From NCBI RefSeq assembly GCF_001625365.1, contig NZ_LJJF01000001.1, forward strand, positions 3,418,501 to 3,482,500: DNA of 64,000 bases, given 5' to 3'. Shown here one piece after another: positions 34,303-44,358 of this stretch (within the stretch, counting starts at the first letter, position 1; the number at the start of each line of letters is the position of its first letter). Below the pieces are notes generated by a model. That model had not been told where the DNA came from. It did no database searches and saw only the letters and a program-made list of their open reading frames with translations. The translations under genes were made by a program, and so were the position numbers. This stretch comes from Streptomyces sp. MJM8645. Its GTDB lineage: Bacteria > Actinomycetota > Actinomycetes > Streptomycetales > Streptomycetaceae.

Positions 34303-35295
34303 TCACGCCAGGCTGCGCCCCTTCCCGGAGCCCCCGCCGAACCGTCCGCCGAGCCCGTCGCCGGTCCCGATCCGGCGCACCGCCACCGCGGCCGCCACCA
34401 GGAGCAACAGCACCGGCGCCGCCATCGGCAGCACGTGCCAGAACCCGCGGCCCTCGCGCCAGATGTTGAACAGGCCCGCGAACATCGTCAGCGACAGCAC
34501 CGCGACCCCGACGGCCGCCGGCAGCACCCGGCCGCGCAGCGCGGTGAAGGTCAGCAGCAGCGGCCCGATCAGCAGCACCGCGAACCACTGCATGTCCAGC
34601 GGGAAGGTCGAGTCGCCCCAGTGCTGGAGCGCCACCAGCAGCCCGCCCCCGAGGACCGAGGCCAGCGCCAGCCCGCCGGAACGCCAGGAGGCCCTGGGCA
34701 GCAACTCCGTCGGCGCCGCGGCCAGCAGCAGCGCCCCCAGCACGAACGGCATGGTGGCCACGCTGCTGTCCCCCACCCCCCAGAGGTCGAACTCCGGCGG
34801 CAGCACGACGGCCTTCGCCAGCACGAACAGCGCGGAGACGGCCTGGACCAGCGAGATGACCCGCACCGCCGTCCAGCGCCCCGTCACGACGGCCACCGCG
34901 AGCAGCAGCGCGATCACCGGCGGCGCGATGGTCAGGGCGTACGTGAGGTACGAGTCGTCCCAGGTCAGCCGATGGGCGGCCCGCTCCGCATCGCTCACCC
35001 ACGGCACCAGGGCCGCACCGGCCAGCGCCCCGGCGACCATCGGCGCGGCCAGCGCGAGCACCCGCCCGGCCAGCGAGGAGCCGGTCAGCCCGAGCCGCAC
35101 CCGCAGCCCGTACGCGGCCAGGTCGAACGCCTCGCGGGCGACGGCCGAGCGGCCGGCCTCCGCCGTGGTGTCGGCGAACACCGCGGCCAGTTCCTCGCCG
35201 CGCTCCCGGCGGTAGCGCGGCGGGTAGAACTGCAGCGCCGCCCGCAGCGCGGTCGAAGGCGCCCCCATCGTCGGCGTGGTCATGGGTGTGGTCAT
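34303..35295 (-). CDS. Membrane protein coupled to a PadR regulator
   Basis: A 330-residue protein with a soluble N-terminal segment (LQFYPPRYRRERGEELAAVF, a pattern seen in membrane partners of PadR regulators) and about eight hydrophobic spans, ending in a Gly/Lys tail. Its start overlaps the stop of the padR gene by 4 bp (ATGA), so translation is coupled. PadR-membrane-protein pairs are common in streptomycetes; the membrane protein's function is unknown. Confidence 0.75.
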   Translation of the reverse strand: MTTPMTTPTMGAPSTALRAALQFYPPRYRRERGEELAAVFADTTAEAGRSAVAREAFDLAAYGLRVRLGLTGSSLAGRVLALAAPMVAGALAGAALVPWVSDAERAAHRLTWDDSYLTYALTIAPPVIALLLAVAVVTGRWTAVRVISLVQAVSALFVLAKAVVLPPEFDLWGVGDSSVATMPFVLGALLLAAAPTELLPRASWRSGGLALASVLGGGLLVALQHWGDSTFPLDMQWFAVLLIGPLLLTFTALRGRVLPAAVGVAVLSLTMFAGLFNIWREGRGFWHVLPMAAPVLLLLVAAAVAVRRIGTGDGLGGRFGGGSGKGRSLA

Positions 35296-35675
35296 GCGAA
35301 GAACCCCCTCATCATCGACTTCCCCTCCGGCTCCGGCTTTCCCTGCAGCGCCGACAGGACGTTCGCGAGACGGCGCTCCGCCTCGGTGGCGACGGCCCGC
35401 AGCCGCTCCGCCTCGGAGGCCAGCGCCTCCCGGCCGACGCTGGTCAGCGCGTAGCTGCGCCGCGCCCGCCCGTCCACGACCTCCTCCGCGGCGACCTCGA
35501 TCAGCCCCTGCTGGAGCAGCCGGTCGAGGGCGCCGTACAGGGTGCCGGTGCGCATCTTGACCCGGCCCTCGGAGATCGCGGCGATCTCCTGGATGAGGGC
35601 GTAGCCGTGTCTCGGGGCGTCCGCCAGGGCGGTGAGCAGCAGCAGCGTCGGCTCCTGCATCGAGCGTTCAGTCAT
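35292..35675 (-). CDS. PadR-family transcriptional regulator
   Basis: A 127-residue PadR protein: winged helix-turn-helix (PTLLLLTALADAPRHGYAL, then VKMRTGTLYGALDRLLQQGL) and a C-terminal dimerisation helix rich in Glu/Arg. It is the first gene of a two-gene unit with a membrane protein. A 16-bp dyad rich in A/T (GAC...GTC around TACATATAT) lies 3-18 bp upstream of the start and is probably both promoter and autoregulatory operator. Confidence 0.9.
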   Translation of the reverse strand: MTERSMQEPTLLLLTALADAPRHGYALIQEIAAISEGRVKMRTGTLYGALDRLLQQGLIEVAAEEVVDGRARRSYALTSVGREALASEAERLRAVATEAERRLANVLSALQGKPEPEGKSMMRGFFA

Positions 35676-35677
35676 AC

Positions 35678-35693
35678 GACTACATATATCGTC
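35678..35693. promoter_or_regulatory. AT-rich dyad at the padR start
   Basis: GACTACATATATCGTC matches its own reverse complement at 12 of 16 positions, immediately upstream of the padR ATG, in otherwise GC-rich DNA. TATATG on the coding strand may serve as the -10 box of a leaderless message. Confidence 0.5.
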
Positions 35694-35774
35694 AACCTAC
35701 CTATAGGTCCAGTACTCCCGCCGCCCGGTCCACCACGCGGACCACGAGCCGGCTACGAGCGGACCAGGAGCGGG

Positions 35775-36131
35775 CTAGGAGAGCTCCCCCACCGGCGCGA
35801 CCACCGCACCCTGCTTGCCGCACACCCAGTGCGGCTCCGGCCCCAGCTCCGGCTCCACGCCGAGCGCGTGCGGGTCCCCGTCGGCGGCGCAGGCGGTGCA
35901 CAGCGGCCAGCGCCCGTACGCCTCCAGCAGCGCGTCCTGGACGTCCTGGGCGACCAGCCCGAGCACGTACTCGGTGCCGTCCGGCCACTGCTCCAGCCAC
36001 CAGCGGCGGTGCGTCACGGCCTGCTCCACCAGGGAGACGACGGCGGCGTCCGCCACGTCCCGCGCGGTGAGGTCGGCCAGGATCAGCGCCCGCGCGTTGT
36101 GCAGCGCGGTCTCGATGTCGTCGGAAGCCAT
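35775..36131 (-). CDS. Small cysteine-containing protein, unknown
   Basis: A 118-residue soluble protein: a helical N-terminal half (residues 1-75, DIETALHNARALILADLTAR) and a C-terminal part with CTAC ... HWVCGK, three cysteines and two histidines that could bind a metal. It ends in a short hydrophobic/acidic tail. It lies downstream of groEL in the same direction but beyond a terminator hairpin. No family recognised. Confidence 0.6.
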   Translation of the reverse strand: MASDDIETALHNARALILADLTARDVADAAVVSLVEQAVTHRRWWLEQWPDGTEYVLGLVAQDVQDALLEAYGRWPLCTACAADGDPHALGVEPELGPEPHWVCGKQGAVVAPVGELS

Positions 36132-36154
36132 CTGTCCATTCTCCGGTAGAACGC

Positions 36155-36190
36155 CGTGTGGGCGGCCCCCCGAAGGGGACCGCCCACACG
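36155..36190 (-). terminator. groEL terminator hairpin
   Basis: CGTGTGGGCGG with its complement CCGCCCACACG, extended by a mismatch and CCCC/GGGG around a CGAA loop, lies ~40 bp past the groEL stop. Confidence 0.7.
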
Positions 36191-36226
36191 ATCAGGAACC
36201 AACTGATCCGATCGGTGCGATCAGGA

Positions 36227-38032
<1,806 letters not shown>

Positions 38033-38101
38033 CCCAATCGCGATCCCGCGAGCCGTCCGGGGCGCTCCCGCCGACCCGCGCAACTCCCCGCCGGGGAACG
38101 C

Positions 38102-38139
38102 CGACGGGCCCGCACGACGTGTGTCGTACGGGCCCGTCG
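38102..38139 (-). terminator. cspA terminator hairpin
   Basis: An 11-bp outer stem (CGACGGGCCCG with its complement), one mismatch, a 5-bp inner stem and a GTGT loop, 57 bp past the csp stop. Confidence 0.75.
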
Positions 38140-38195
38140 AGAAGCGAGTGGTCACCAGCCGTGGGCCGCGCCGAGCTCCTGGGGTCGGAAGGGGG

Positions 38196-38399
38196 TCACA
38201 CCGCGGCGCGGACCATGTCCGCCTGCGGGCCCTTCTGTCCCTGGGAGATCTCGAACTCGACCCGCTGGCCCTCCTCGAGGGTGCGGTAGCCGTCCATCTG
38301 GATCGCGCTGTAGTGGACGAAGACGTCCGCACCACCGTCGACCGCGATGAAGCCGTAGCCCTTCTCCGCGTTGAACCACTTGACGGTGCCCTGAGCCAT
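38196..38399 (-). CDS. Cold-shock protein CspA family
   Basis: A 67-residue single-domain cold-shock protein, an RNA chaperone. RNP1 [10 protein letters not shown] and RNP2 DVFVHYSAI are intact, and the length is exactly that of the major CspA-type family. It lies upstream of groEL in the same direction but has its own terminator, so it is probably a separate transcript. A long upstream gap is consistent with a structured cold-responsive leader. Confidence 0.96.
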   Translation of the reverse strand: MAQGTVKWFNAEKGYGFIAVDGGADVFVHYSAIQMDGYRTLEEGQRVEFEISQGQKGPQADMVRAAV

Positions 38400-38883
38400 T
38401 CCGAACTCCCCTAGTGCTGTGCTGGCCCTTCACGCGCCCGCAGGTCGCGGGCCCGGGTCTGGTTTGAAGGCCGGCCCGGGGAACCCCCCCTGGGCACAGC
38501 CGTGCACGCCGCAGTCCTCCGCCGGGGGTGCCTGACGGCGCCCTGTGAGCGGGTGATTACGTCGACCGCGGCTGAATGTATCCGGATCGACGCCCTCTGC
38601 AACAGGGTCAGCTGCGGGGAATTCCGGCACCGCACCAAGGGGCAGGACGGGCGAAAGCGGGAGGAATTCGGCATTTCACGCCGGACATAGCGGACGGATT
38701 ACTACAAATCCCCGCGGGAATTCTGACATCTGCCTGACATGTTTCACGGCCCAGGCATCCGACCGGTCTCAGCGGCCGGACGACCGTCCGGCGATTCGCG
38801 GGTGAGGATGAGGGGAAGCCCTGTTCCCAACCGAGCCACACTCTACTCCGACTTGACCCCGCCATATTCCCGCCGAAATGCGG
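38400..38883. other. Intergenic region: csp leader and promoter
   Basis: No gene is supported. The stretch has an AT-richer part (38680-38760) with a CTGACAT direct repeat, a plausible promoter region for the leftward csp gene and its long leader. I saw no tRNA or known riboswitch. Confidence 0.4.
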
Positions 38884-38934
38884 CCGGCCGTCCGTGCGTA
38901 CGGAGAACGGAATTCCGTACGCGCGAACGGCCGG
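38884..38934 (-). terminator. Long hairpin after the sulfur-carrier gene
   Basis: A 9-bp perfect inner stem (GCGTACGGA at 38896-38904 with TCCGTACGC at 38914-38922) extends outward for another ~12 bp with two mismatches. It lies 43 bp past the end of the thrC-carrier unit. Confidence 0.65.
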
Positions 38935-38977
38935 TCGGACGAACGGCTCGGGCGGAGTGCCCGGATCGGGGCGCGGC

Positions 38978-39256
38978 TCAGCAGCCGCCGGCCACCGCCG
39001 GGATGATCGAGACGCTGGCGCCGGCCGCGATCCCGGTCGCCAGGCCCTCGGCGAAGCGCACGTCGTCGTCGTTCACGTAGACGTTGACGAAACGACGCAG
39101 CTTGCCGGCGTCGTCCAGGATGCGGGCGGCGATCCCCGCGTGGTTCTTCTCCAGGTCGGCGATGACCTCGCCCAGGGTGGCGCCCTCGGCGGCCACCTCG
39201 GCGGCGCCGCCGGTGTAGGTGCGCAGGATGGTGGGGATACGGACGTTGGCGCTCAT
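38978..39256 (-). CDS. CysO/MoaD-like sulfur carrier protein with Gly-Gly-Cys end
   Basis: A 92-residue ubiquitin-fold sulfur carrier. The sequence closely follows mycobacterial CysO: VRIPTILRTYTGG at the start, LRRFVNVYVNDDDVRF in the middle and SIIPAVAGG at the end. Such proteins are adenylated and thiocarboxylated at a C-terminal Gly-Gly and donate sulfur, in CysO to make cysteine. Here the diglycine is followed by one extra Cys (residue 92), so a protease, in known systems a JAMM/Mec+ enzyme, would have to expose the glycine. It follows thrC by 41 bp on the same strand and ends before a strong hairpin. No cysM or mec is nearby. Confidence 0.85.
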   Translation of the reverse strand: MSANVRIPTILRTYTGGAAEVAAEGATLGEVIADLEKNHAGIAARILDDAGKLRRFVNVYVNDDDVRFAEGLATGIAAGASVSIIPAVAGGC

Positions 39257-39297
39257 GGTTCTCCTAGCGGGTGCGACCCAGCGGGGTGGGGGGTGTT

Positions 39298-40578
39298 TCA
39301 GGCGGACGCGAGGCCGGCGTCGTGGAAGGACGCCAGGGTCGGGCGGATGACGGCGGTCATCCCGGCCCCGGCGACGGCGTCCAGGGTCTTCAGGCCGTCG
39401 CCGGTGTTGATCGCGACGGTCTCCTTGGCCGGGTCCAGCTGGCCGGTCTCCACCAGCTTCTTCAGCACGCCGACGGTCACCCCGCCCGCGGTCTCGGCGA
39501 AGACGCCCTCGGTCCGGGCCAGCAGCCGGATCGCGTCCACCACCTCGGCGTCGGTGACGTCCTCGACCGCGCCGCCGGTGCGCCGGGCGATGTCCAGCAC
39601 GTACGGGCCGTCCGCCGGGTTGCCGATCGCCAGCGACTTGGCGATGGTGTCCGGCTTGACCGGGCGGATCACGTCCTGGCCGGCCTTGAACGCCGCCGAC
39701 ACCGGCGAGCAGCCCGCCGCCTGGGCGCCGAAGACCTTGTACGGCCGGTCCTCGACCAGGCCGAGCCTGATCAGCTCCTGCAGCCCCTTGTCGATCTTGG
39801 TCAGCTGGGAGCCGGAGGCGATCGGGATGACGATCTGCTCCGGCAGCCGCCAGCCGAGCTGCTCGCAGATCTCGTACGCCAGCGTCTTGGAGCCCTCGCC
39901 GTAGTAGGGGCGCAGGTTGACGTTGACGAAGCCCCAGCCCTCGCCGGCCGGGTCGCCGATCAGCTCCGAGCAGAAGCGGTTCACGTCGTCGTAGTTGCCC
40001 TCGATGCCGACCAGCTCGCCGCCGTACACCCCGGCCATGACGACCTTGCCCTGCTCCAGGTCGTGCGGGATGAACACGCAGGACTTGAAACCGGCCCGGG
40101 CGGCCGCCGCGCCCACCGCGCCGGCCAGGTTGCCGGTGGAGGAGCAGGAGAGCGTCGTGAAGTTGAAGGCCCGCGCGGCCTCGATGGCGCAGGCCACCAC
40201 GCGGTCCTTGAACGAGTGGGTCGGGTTGCCCGAGTCGTCCTTGATGTGCAGCTGCGCGGTGAAGCCCAGCTCGCGGCCCAGGTTGTCCGCCTTGACCAGC
40301 GGGGTCCAACCGGGGTTCAGGTTGGGCTTGGTGGCGACGTCGGCCGGGACGGGCAGCAGCGGCGCGTAGCGCCAGATCGAACTCGGGCCGGCCTCGATCC
40401 GGCGGCGCAGCTCCTCGGCGCCCTCGCTGCCGAAGTCGTACGCGATCTCCAGCGGGCCGAAGCACTCCAGGCAGGCGAAGCTCGGACCGAGCGGGAAGCG
40501 GGTGCCGCACTCCCGACAGGACAGCGCGGTGGCGGGGCCGAGGTCCACGGATGCGGGTGCGACAGTGTCGATAGCCAT
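39298..40578 (-). CDS. thrC: Threonine synthase
   Basis: A 426-residue pyridoxal-phosphate enzyme that converts O-phosphohomoserine to threonine. The cofactor lysine is Lys124 in NPTHSFKDRV, the phosphate loop is SSTGNLAGAV, and the ligand site has GSQLTKIDKG. The N-terminus carries two CxxC pairs (Cys21/24 and Cys36/39), a zinc-ribbon-like feature found in long actinobacterial and archaeal ThrC. ATG at 40578 gives MAIDTVAPAS; a slightly upstream start is possible. It is co-transcribed with the CysO-like carrier, a link between threonine and sulfur metabolism that is conserved in streptomycetes as I recall. Confidence 0.95.
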   Translation of the reverse strand: MAIDTVAPASVDLGPATALSCRECGTRFPLGPSFACLECFGPLEIAYDFGSEGAEELRRRIEAGPSSIWRYAPLLPVPADVATKPNLNPGWTPLVKADNLGRELGFTAQLHIKDDSGNPTHSFKDRVVACAIEAARAFNFTTLSCSSTGNLAGAVGAAAARAGFKSCVFIPHDLEQGKVVMAGVYGGELVGIEGNYDDVNRFCSELIGDPAGEGWGFVNVNLRPYYGEGSKTLAYEICEQLGWRLPEQIVIPIASGSQLTKIDKGLQELIRLGLVEDRPYKVFGAQAAGCSPVSAAFKAGQDVIRPVKPDTIAKSLAIGNPADGPYVLDIARRTGGAVEDVTDAEVVDAIRLLARTEGVFAETAGGVTVGVLKKLVETGQLDPAKETVAINTGDGLKTLDAVAGAGMTAVIRPTLASFHDAGLASA

Positions 40579-40879
40579 GATGGCGGAGGCCTCTCTCCTC
40601 ATCTTCCCCGTGGCACGGTCGCGCCACAGGCCGGAATTGGCACCTGTCCCGCCGGGGCCTGTCGACAGACAGCCGCGCGAGAAGGTTGCCGGGACGTCAA
40701 CGGGCCGTTCCCTCAGTCCCTCTGGATGAGCTTGTGAAATTGTGGTGGTGCTCAACGGCGACCCCGACGTGCAAAGGTCCGGCCGCTGTACGAAGACTGT
40801 ATCCGAAGGCGTCAACCCCGAACGGGATCGTCCGCCACGCGAGATGGCGCGTCCCACCGACCCCGCCGAGGAGAGTCCC
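40579..40879. other. Divergent intergenic region thrC/gpgS
   Basis: Holds promoters for the leftward thrC and rightward gpgS genes. I recognise no attenuator, T-box or riboswitch. The frame of gpgS is open from 40742, so part of this region would be coding if an earlier start is used. Confidence 0.4.
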
Positions 40880-41881
40880 GTGCCCGCCGAACCGACCCCC
40901 GCGCTGCTCCCGCAGGCGGCGTCCTGGCTGCGCCGCCGCTCGTGGAGCGCGGTCGACCGGCCGGTGCACGCCCTGCTGGAGGCCAAGCGCCGGACCGGCC
41001 ACACGGTCAGCGTGGTGCTGCCCGCGCTGGACGAGGAGGCCACCGTCGGCGACATCGTCCGCACCATCCGCCGCGAGCTGATGGAGCGCCTCCCGCTGGT
41101 CGACGAACTCGTCGTCATCGACTCCGGCTCGGCCGACGCCACCGCCGCCGTCGCCGCCCGGGCCGGCGCCCGGGTGGAGTACCGCGACGCGATCCTGCCC
41201 CGGCTGCCCGCCGTCCCCGGCAAGGGCGAGGTGCTCTGGCGCTCGCTGCTGGTCACCCGCGGCGACATCGTCTGCTTCGTCGACGCCGACCTGCGCGAGT
41301 TCGACCCGGCCTTCGTCTCCGGCATCCTCGGCCCGCTGCTCACCGAACCGGACATCCAGCTGGTCAAGGCCATGTACGACCGGCCGCTGGAGACGGAGGG
41401 GGCGGTGGTCCCGGCCGGCGGCGGCCGGGTCACCGAACTGGTCGCCCGCCCGCTGCTCAACCTGCACTGGCCGGAACTCGCCGGTTTCGTCCAGCCGCTC
41501 GGCGGCGAGTACGCGGCCCGCCGCGCGCTGCTCGAACGGCTCCCCTTCCCCACCGGCTACGGCGTCGAACTCGGCCTGCTGGTCGACGCGCTGGAGACGG
41601 TCGGGCTGGACGCCCTGGCCCAGGTGGACGTCGGCGTCCGGCACCACCGGCACCAGGACGGCCAGGCCCTCGGCCGGATGGCCGCCACCATCTACCGCAC
41701 CGCCCTCGAACGCCTCGACCGCACCCACCGGCTGAAGGCCTCGGCCGACCTCGTCCACCCGCTGCTGACCCAGTTCACCCGCGACCCGCAGAGCCGGGAG
41801 TTCACCGCCCACACCCACCCGGTGACCGCCCTGGAACGCCCGCCCATGCACACCGTGCCCGAGTACGCGACCCGACACTGA
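40880..41881 (+). CDS. gpgS: Glucosyl-3-phosphoglycerate synthase
   Basis: A ~333-residue GT81-family glycosyltransferase that joins glucose to 3-phosphoglycerate, the first step to glucosylglycerate-type compatible solutes and, in mycobacteria, methylglucose lipopolysaccharide. The nucleotide-sugar fold starts with VVLPALDEEATVGD; the DxD-type metal motif is CFVDADLREFD and the acceptor loop contains QPLGGEYAARR. GTG at 40880 has GAGGAGAG just upstream and gives the usual family length; an ATG at 40844 and GTG at 40742 lack such a site. It is followed by otsA 50 bp downstream, so both belong to a sugar-solute operon. Confidence 0.88.
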   Translation: MPAEPTPALLPQAASWLRRRSWSAVDRPVHALLEAKRRTGHTVSVVLPALDEEATVGDIVRTIRRELMERLPLVDELVVIDSGSADATAAVAARAGARVEYRDAILPRLPAVPGKGEVLWRSLLVTRGDIVCFVDADLREFDPAFVSGILGPLLTEPDIQLVKAMYDRPLETEGAVVPAGGGRVTELVARPLLNLHWPELAGFVQPLGGEYAARRALLERLPFPTGYGVELGLLVDALETVGLDALAQVDVGVRHHRHQDGQALGRMAATIYRTALERLDRTHRLKASADLVHPLLTQFTRDPQSREFTAHTHPVTALERPPMHTVPEYATRH

Positions 41882-41931
41882 ACACCCACCGAAAGGGTTT
41901 GCCGCTCCGGAGCCCAGGCAACGTACCAACC

Positions 41932-43398
41932 ATGGGCGATCTCACGACCGAACGTTCGAGTGCGACCGGCACCGCCCCCGTCCTGGTGGCCTCCAATCGG
42001 GGACCGGTGTCGTTCAGCACCGCGGACGACGGCACGCTGACCCTCCGCCGCGGCGGCGGAGGCCTGGTCTCCGGCCTCTCCGCCATCGACGACCCCGACG
42101 CCGTCTGGGTCTGCGCCGCCCTCGGCGCCGCCGACCGACAGGCCGCCAGAGAGGCCCCGGACGGCCGCCTCGACCTCGCCGGGCACGACGTGGGCGGCCA
42201 GGCCGTCCGCATGCTGGACATCGATCCCGACACCTTCGCCCGCGCCTACAACGGCGTCGCCAACTCCACCCTCTGGTTCGTCCACCACCTGCTCTACGCC
42301 ACCCCCACCGCCCCCGCCTTCGACGCCGGGTTCCGCACCGAGTGGGCCGCCTACCGCGCCTACAACGCCGCCTTCGCCGAGGCACTGGCCGCCGAGGCCG
42401 CCCCCGGGGCCGCCGTGCTGGTCCAGGACTACCACCTCTCGCTGACCCCGGCCCTGCTCCGCGCCGCCCGCCCCGACCTGCGGATCGGCCACTTCTCGCA
42501 CACCCCGTGGGCCCCGCCCGAGTACTTCCGGCTGCTGCCCGACGACGTCGCCGAGGCCGTCCTCACCGGCATCCTGGGCGCCGACCGGGCCGGCTTCCTG
42601 ACCCGCCGCTGGGCGCTGGCCTTCGCCGACTGCTGCGCCGACCTGCTCGGTGCCGAGGTCGACCGGGACGCCATGACCGTCACCCACGCCGGCCGCACCA
42701 CCCGGCTCGGCGTGCACGCGCTCGGCGCCGACGCCGACTTCCTGCGCGAACGCTCCCACCGCCCGGACGTCGACGAACGCCTCGCCGCCCTCCGCGAGGC
42801 CGTCGGCGGGCGCCGCACCATCGTCCGGGTCGACCGCACCGAGCTGAGCAAGAACATCGTCCGCGGCCTCCAGGCCTACCGGCACCTGCTGCGCACCCGC
42901 CCCGAATGGCACGACCGGGTGGTGCACATCGCCTTCGCCTACCCCTCGCGCACCGACCTCGCCGAGTACCGCGCCTACACCGCCCAGGTCCAACGGCTCG
43001 CCGAGGACATCAACGCCGAGTTCGCCACCCCCGCCTGGCAGCCGCTGATCCTGCACGTCGACGACGACTTCCCGCGCTCCCTGGCCGCCTACCGGCTCGC
43101 CGACGTGGCCCTGGTCAACCCGATCCGGGACGGCATGAACCTGGTCGCCAAAGAGGTTCCGGTGGTGTCCGACCACGGCTGCGCCCTGGTGCTCTCCCGC
43201 GAGGCCGGCGCGTACGCCGAACTCGCCGAGGACGCGCTCACCGTCAACCCGTACGACGTCATCGCCACCGCCGACGCCCTGCACGCCGGCCTCACCATGC
43301 CCGAGGAGGAGCGCGCCGACCGCACCAAGCGCCTCGTGGCGGCGGCCACCGCGCTGCCCCCGCAGCAGTGGTTCCTCGACCAGCTCAACGCGCTGTGA
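41932..43398 (+). CDS. otsA: Trehalose-6-phosphate synthase
   Basis: A 488-residue GT20 enzyme making trehalose 6-phosphate from a nucleotide-glucose and glucose 6-phosphate. Visible marks: VASNRGPVSF at the N-terminus, VQDYHLSLTPALLR, HFSHTPWAPPEYF, VDRTELSKNIVRG (the R and K that hold the donor phosphates) and NPIRDGMNLVAKE. ATG at 41932 starts MGDLTTERSS. It follows gpgS and converges with otsB, its natural partner. The last codons and the TGA are duplicated in a 20-bp tandem repeat that continues 64 bp past the stop. Confidence 0.96.
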   Translation: MGDLTTERSSATGTAPVLVASNRGPVSFSTADDGTLTLRRGGGGLVSGLSAIDDPDAVWVCAALGAADRQAAREAPDGRLDLAGHDVGGQAVRMLDIDPDTFARAYNGVANSTLWFVHHLLYATPTAPAFDAGFRTEWAAYRAYNAAFAEALAAEAAPGAAVLVQDYHLSLTPALLRAARPDLRIGHFSHTPWAPPEYFRLLPDDVAEAVLTGILGADRAGFLTRRWALAFADCCADLLGAEVDRDAMTVTHAGRTTRLGVHALGADADFLRERSHRPDVDERLAALREAVGGRRTIVRVDRTELSKNIVRGLQAYRHLLRTRPEWHDRVVHIAFAYPSRTDLAEYRAYTAQVQRLAEDINAEFATPAWQPLILHVDDDFPRSLAAYRLADVALVNPIRDGMNLVAKEVPVVSDHGCALVLSREAGAYAELAEDALTVNPYDVIATADALHAGLTMPEEERADRTKRLVAAATALPPQQWFLDQLNAL

Positions 43399-43462
43399 AC
43401 CGGCTCGGCGCGCTGTGAACCGGCTCGACGCGCTCTGAGCCGGCTCGACGCGCGCTGAACCG
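43383..43462. repeat. 20-bp tandem repeat spanning the otsA stop
   Basis: Four consecutive 20-bp units starting at 43383, 43403, 43423 and 43443, of the form GCTCGACGCGCTGTGAACCG with 1-3 changes each. The first unit encodes the end of OtsA and each unit carries a TGA. Confidence 0.92.
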
Positions 43463-43488
43463 GCCCGCTCAACACGCTGCCGCCCGGT

Positions 43489-44328
43489 TCAGCCAGCGCC
43501 GACGGCCGCGCCGAGCGCCGCGAGCAGTTCCACCACGCCGGCCGGGCCCGCGACCACCAGGTCCGCCCGGTCGGCGAGCTCGCGCACCGGCGCGTCCCCC
43601 ACCGCGCCGCTGCACACCAGCAGCCCCGCCACCCCCTCGCCGCGCAGCTTCTCCACCGCAGCGAAGGCCGCCACGTCCCCCAGGTCGTCCCCCGCGTACA
43701 GCACCGAGCCGGCCCCGCGCTCGCGCAGGAAGCCGGTCAACGCCGCGCCCTTGTCCACCCCCGGCGGCCGCAGCTCCAGCACCAGCCGCCCGGGCTCCAC
43801 CACCAGCCCGTGCCCGGCCGCCAGCTCGCCGACCGGCGCCCGCAGCAGCTCCAGCGCCTCCTCGGGCGCCGCCGTGCGCCGGGTGTGCACCGCCAGCGAG
43901 CGCCCCTTGTCCTCCAGCCACGTCCCCTCGGGCGCCCCCGCCGCCGCCAGCAGGCCCGGCAGCGCCGCCCGCGCCCCGGCCACCCCGGGGTGCACCGGCG
44001 GCGCGGTCACCTCGCCGCCCTCCCAGCGCTCGGCGCCGTAGTGCCCCAGCACCACGACCCCGGGCAGCCCGTCCAGGCCGCCGTACTCCGCCGCCAGCGC
44101 GGCCGGCCGCCCGGTCACCACCACCACGGCCCGCACCGCCGGCACCAGCGCCCGCAGCGCGGCCGCCGCCCCCGGATGCGCCCGCGCCCGATCAGGATCC
44201 GCCACGATCGGCGCCAGCGTCCCGTCGAAGTCCAGCGCGATCACCGCCTCGCCCGGCGCCGCCAGGATCGCCCGCAGCCCGTCCCGCCCGGCAGCCGTGA
44301 CCGGCACCCACTTCTCGTCAAAGCCCAT
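43489..44328 (-). CDS. otsB: Trehalose-6-phosphate phosphatase
   Basis: A 279-residue HAD phosphatase that dephosphorylates trehalose 6-phosphate. The catalytic motif is ALDFDGTLAP with Asp33 and Asp35; motif II Thr lies in VVVTGR, the substrate-loop GHYGAERWEGG and DKGRSLAVHTRR are typical of OtsB, and YAGDDLGDVAAF is motif IV. It converges with otsA and is followed by a DUF3263 gene upstream on the same strand. Unlike many bacteria the two trehalose genes are on opposite strands. Confidence 0.95.
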   Translation of the reverse strand: MGFDEKWVPVTAAGRDGLRAILAAPGEAVIALDFDGTLAPIVADPDRARAHPGAAAALRALVPAVRAVVVVTGRPAALAAEYGGLDGLPGVVVLGHYGAERWEGGEVTAPPVHPGVAGARAALPGLLAAAGAPEGTWLEDKGRSLAVHTRRTAAPEEALELLRAPVGELAAGHGLVVEPGRLVLELRPPGVDKGAALTGFLRERGAGSVLYAGDDLGDVAAFAAVEKLRGEGVAGLLVCSGAVGDAPVRELADRADLVVAGPAGVVELLAALGAAVGAG

Positions 44329-44358
44329 GCCCGAGCCCTACCCCGCGGCCCCCTCCCG

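Noticed and set aside
38502..38690. Short open frames in the csp upstream region
   Set aside because: They lack ribosome-binding sites and their codon use does not show the third-position G/C bias of real genes here.
40579..40879. T-box or attenuator in front of thrC
   Set aside because: No T-box core sequence, threonine-rich leader peptide or alternating hairpins could be found.
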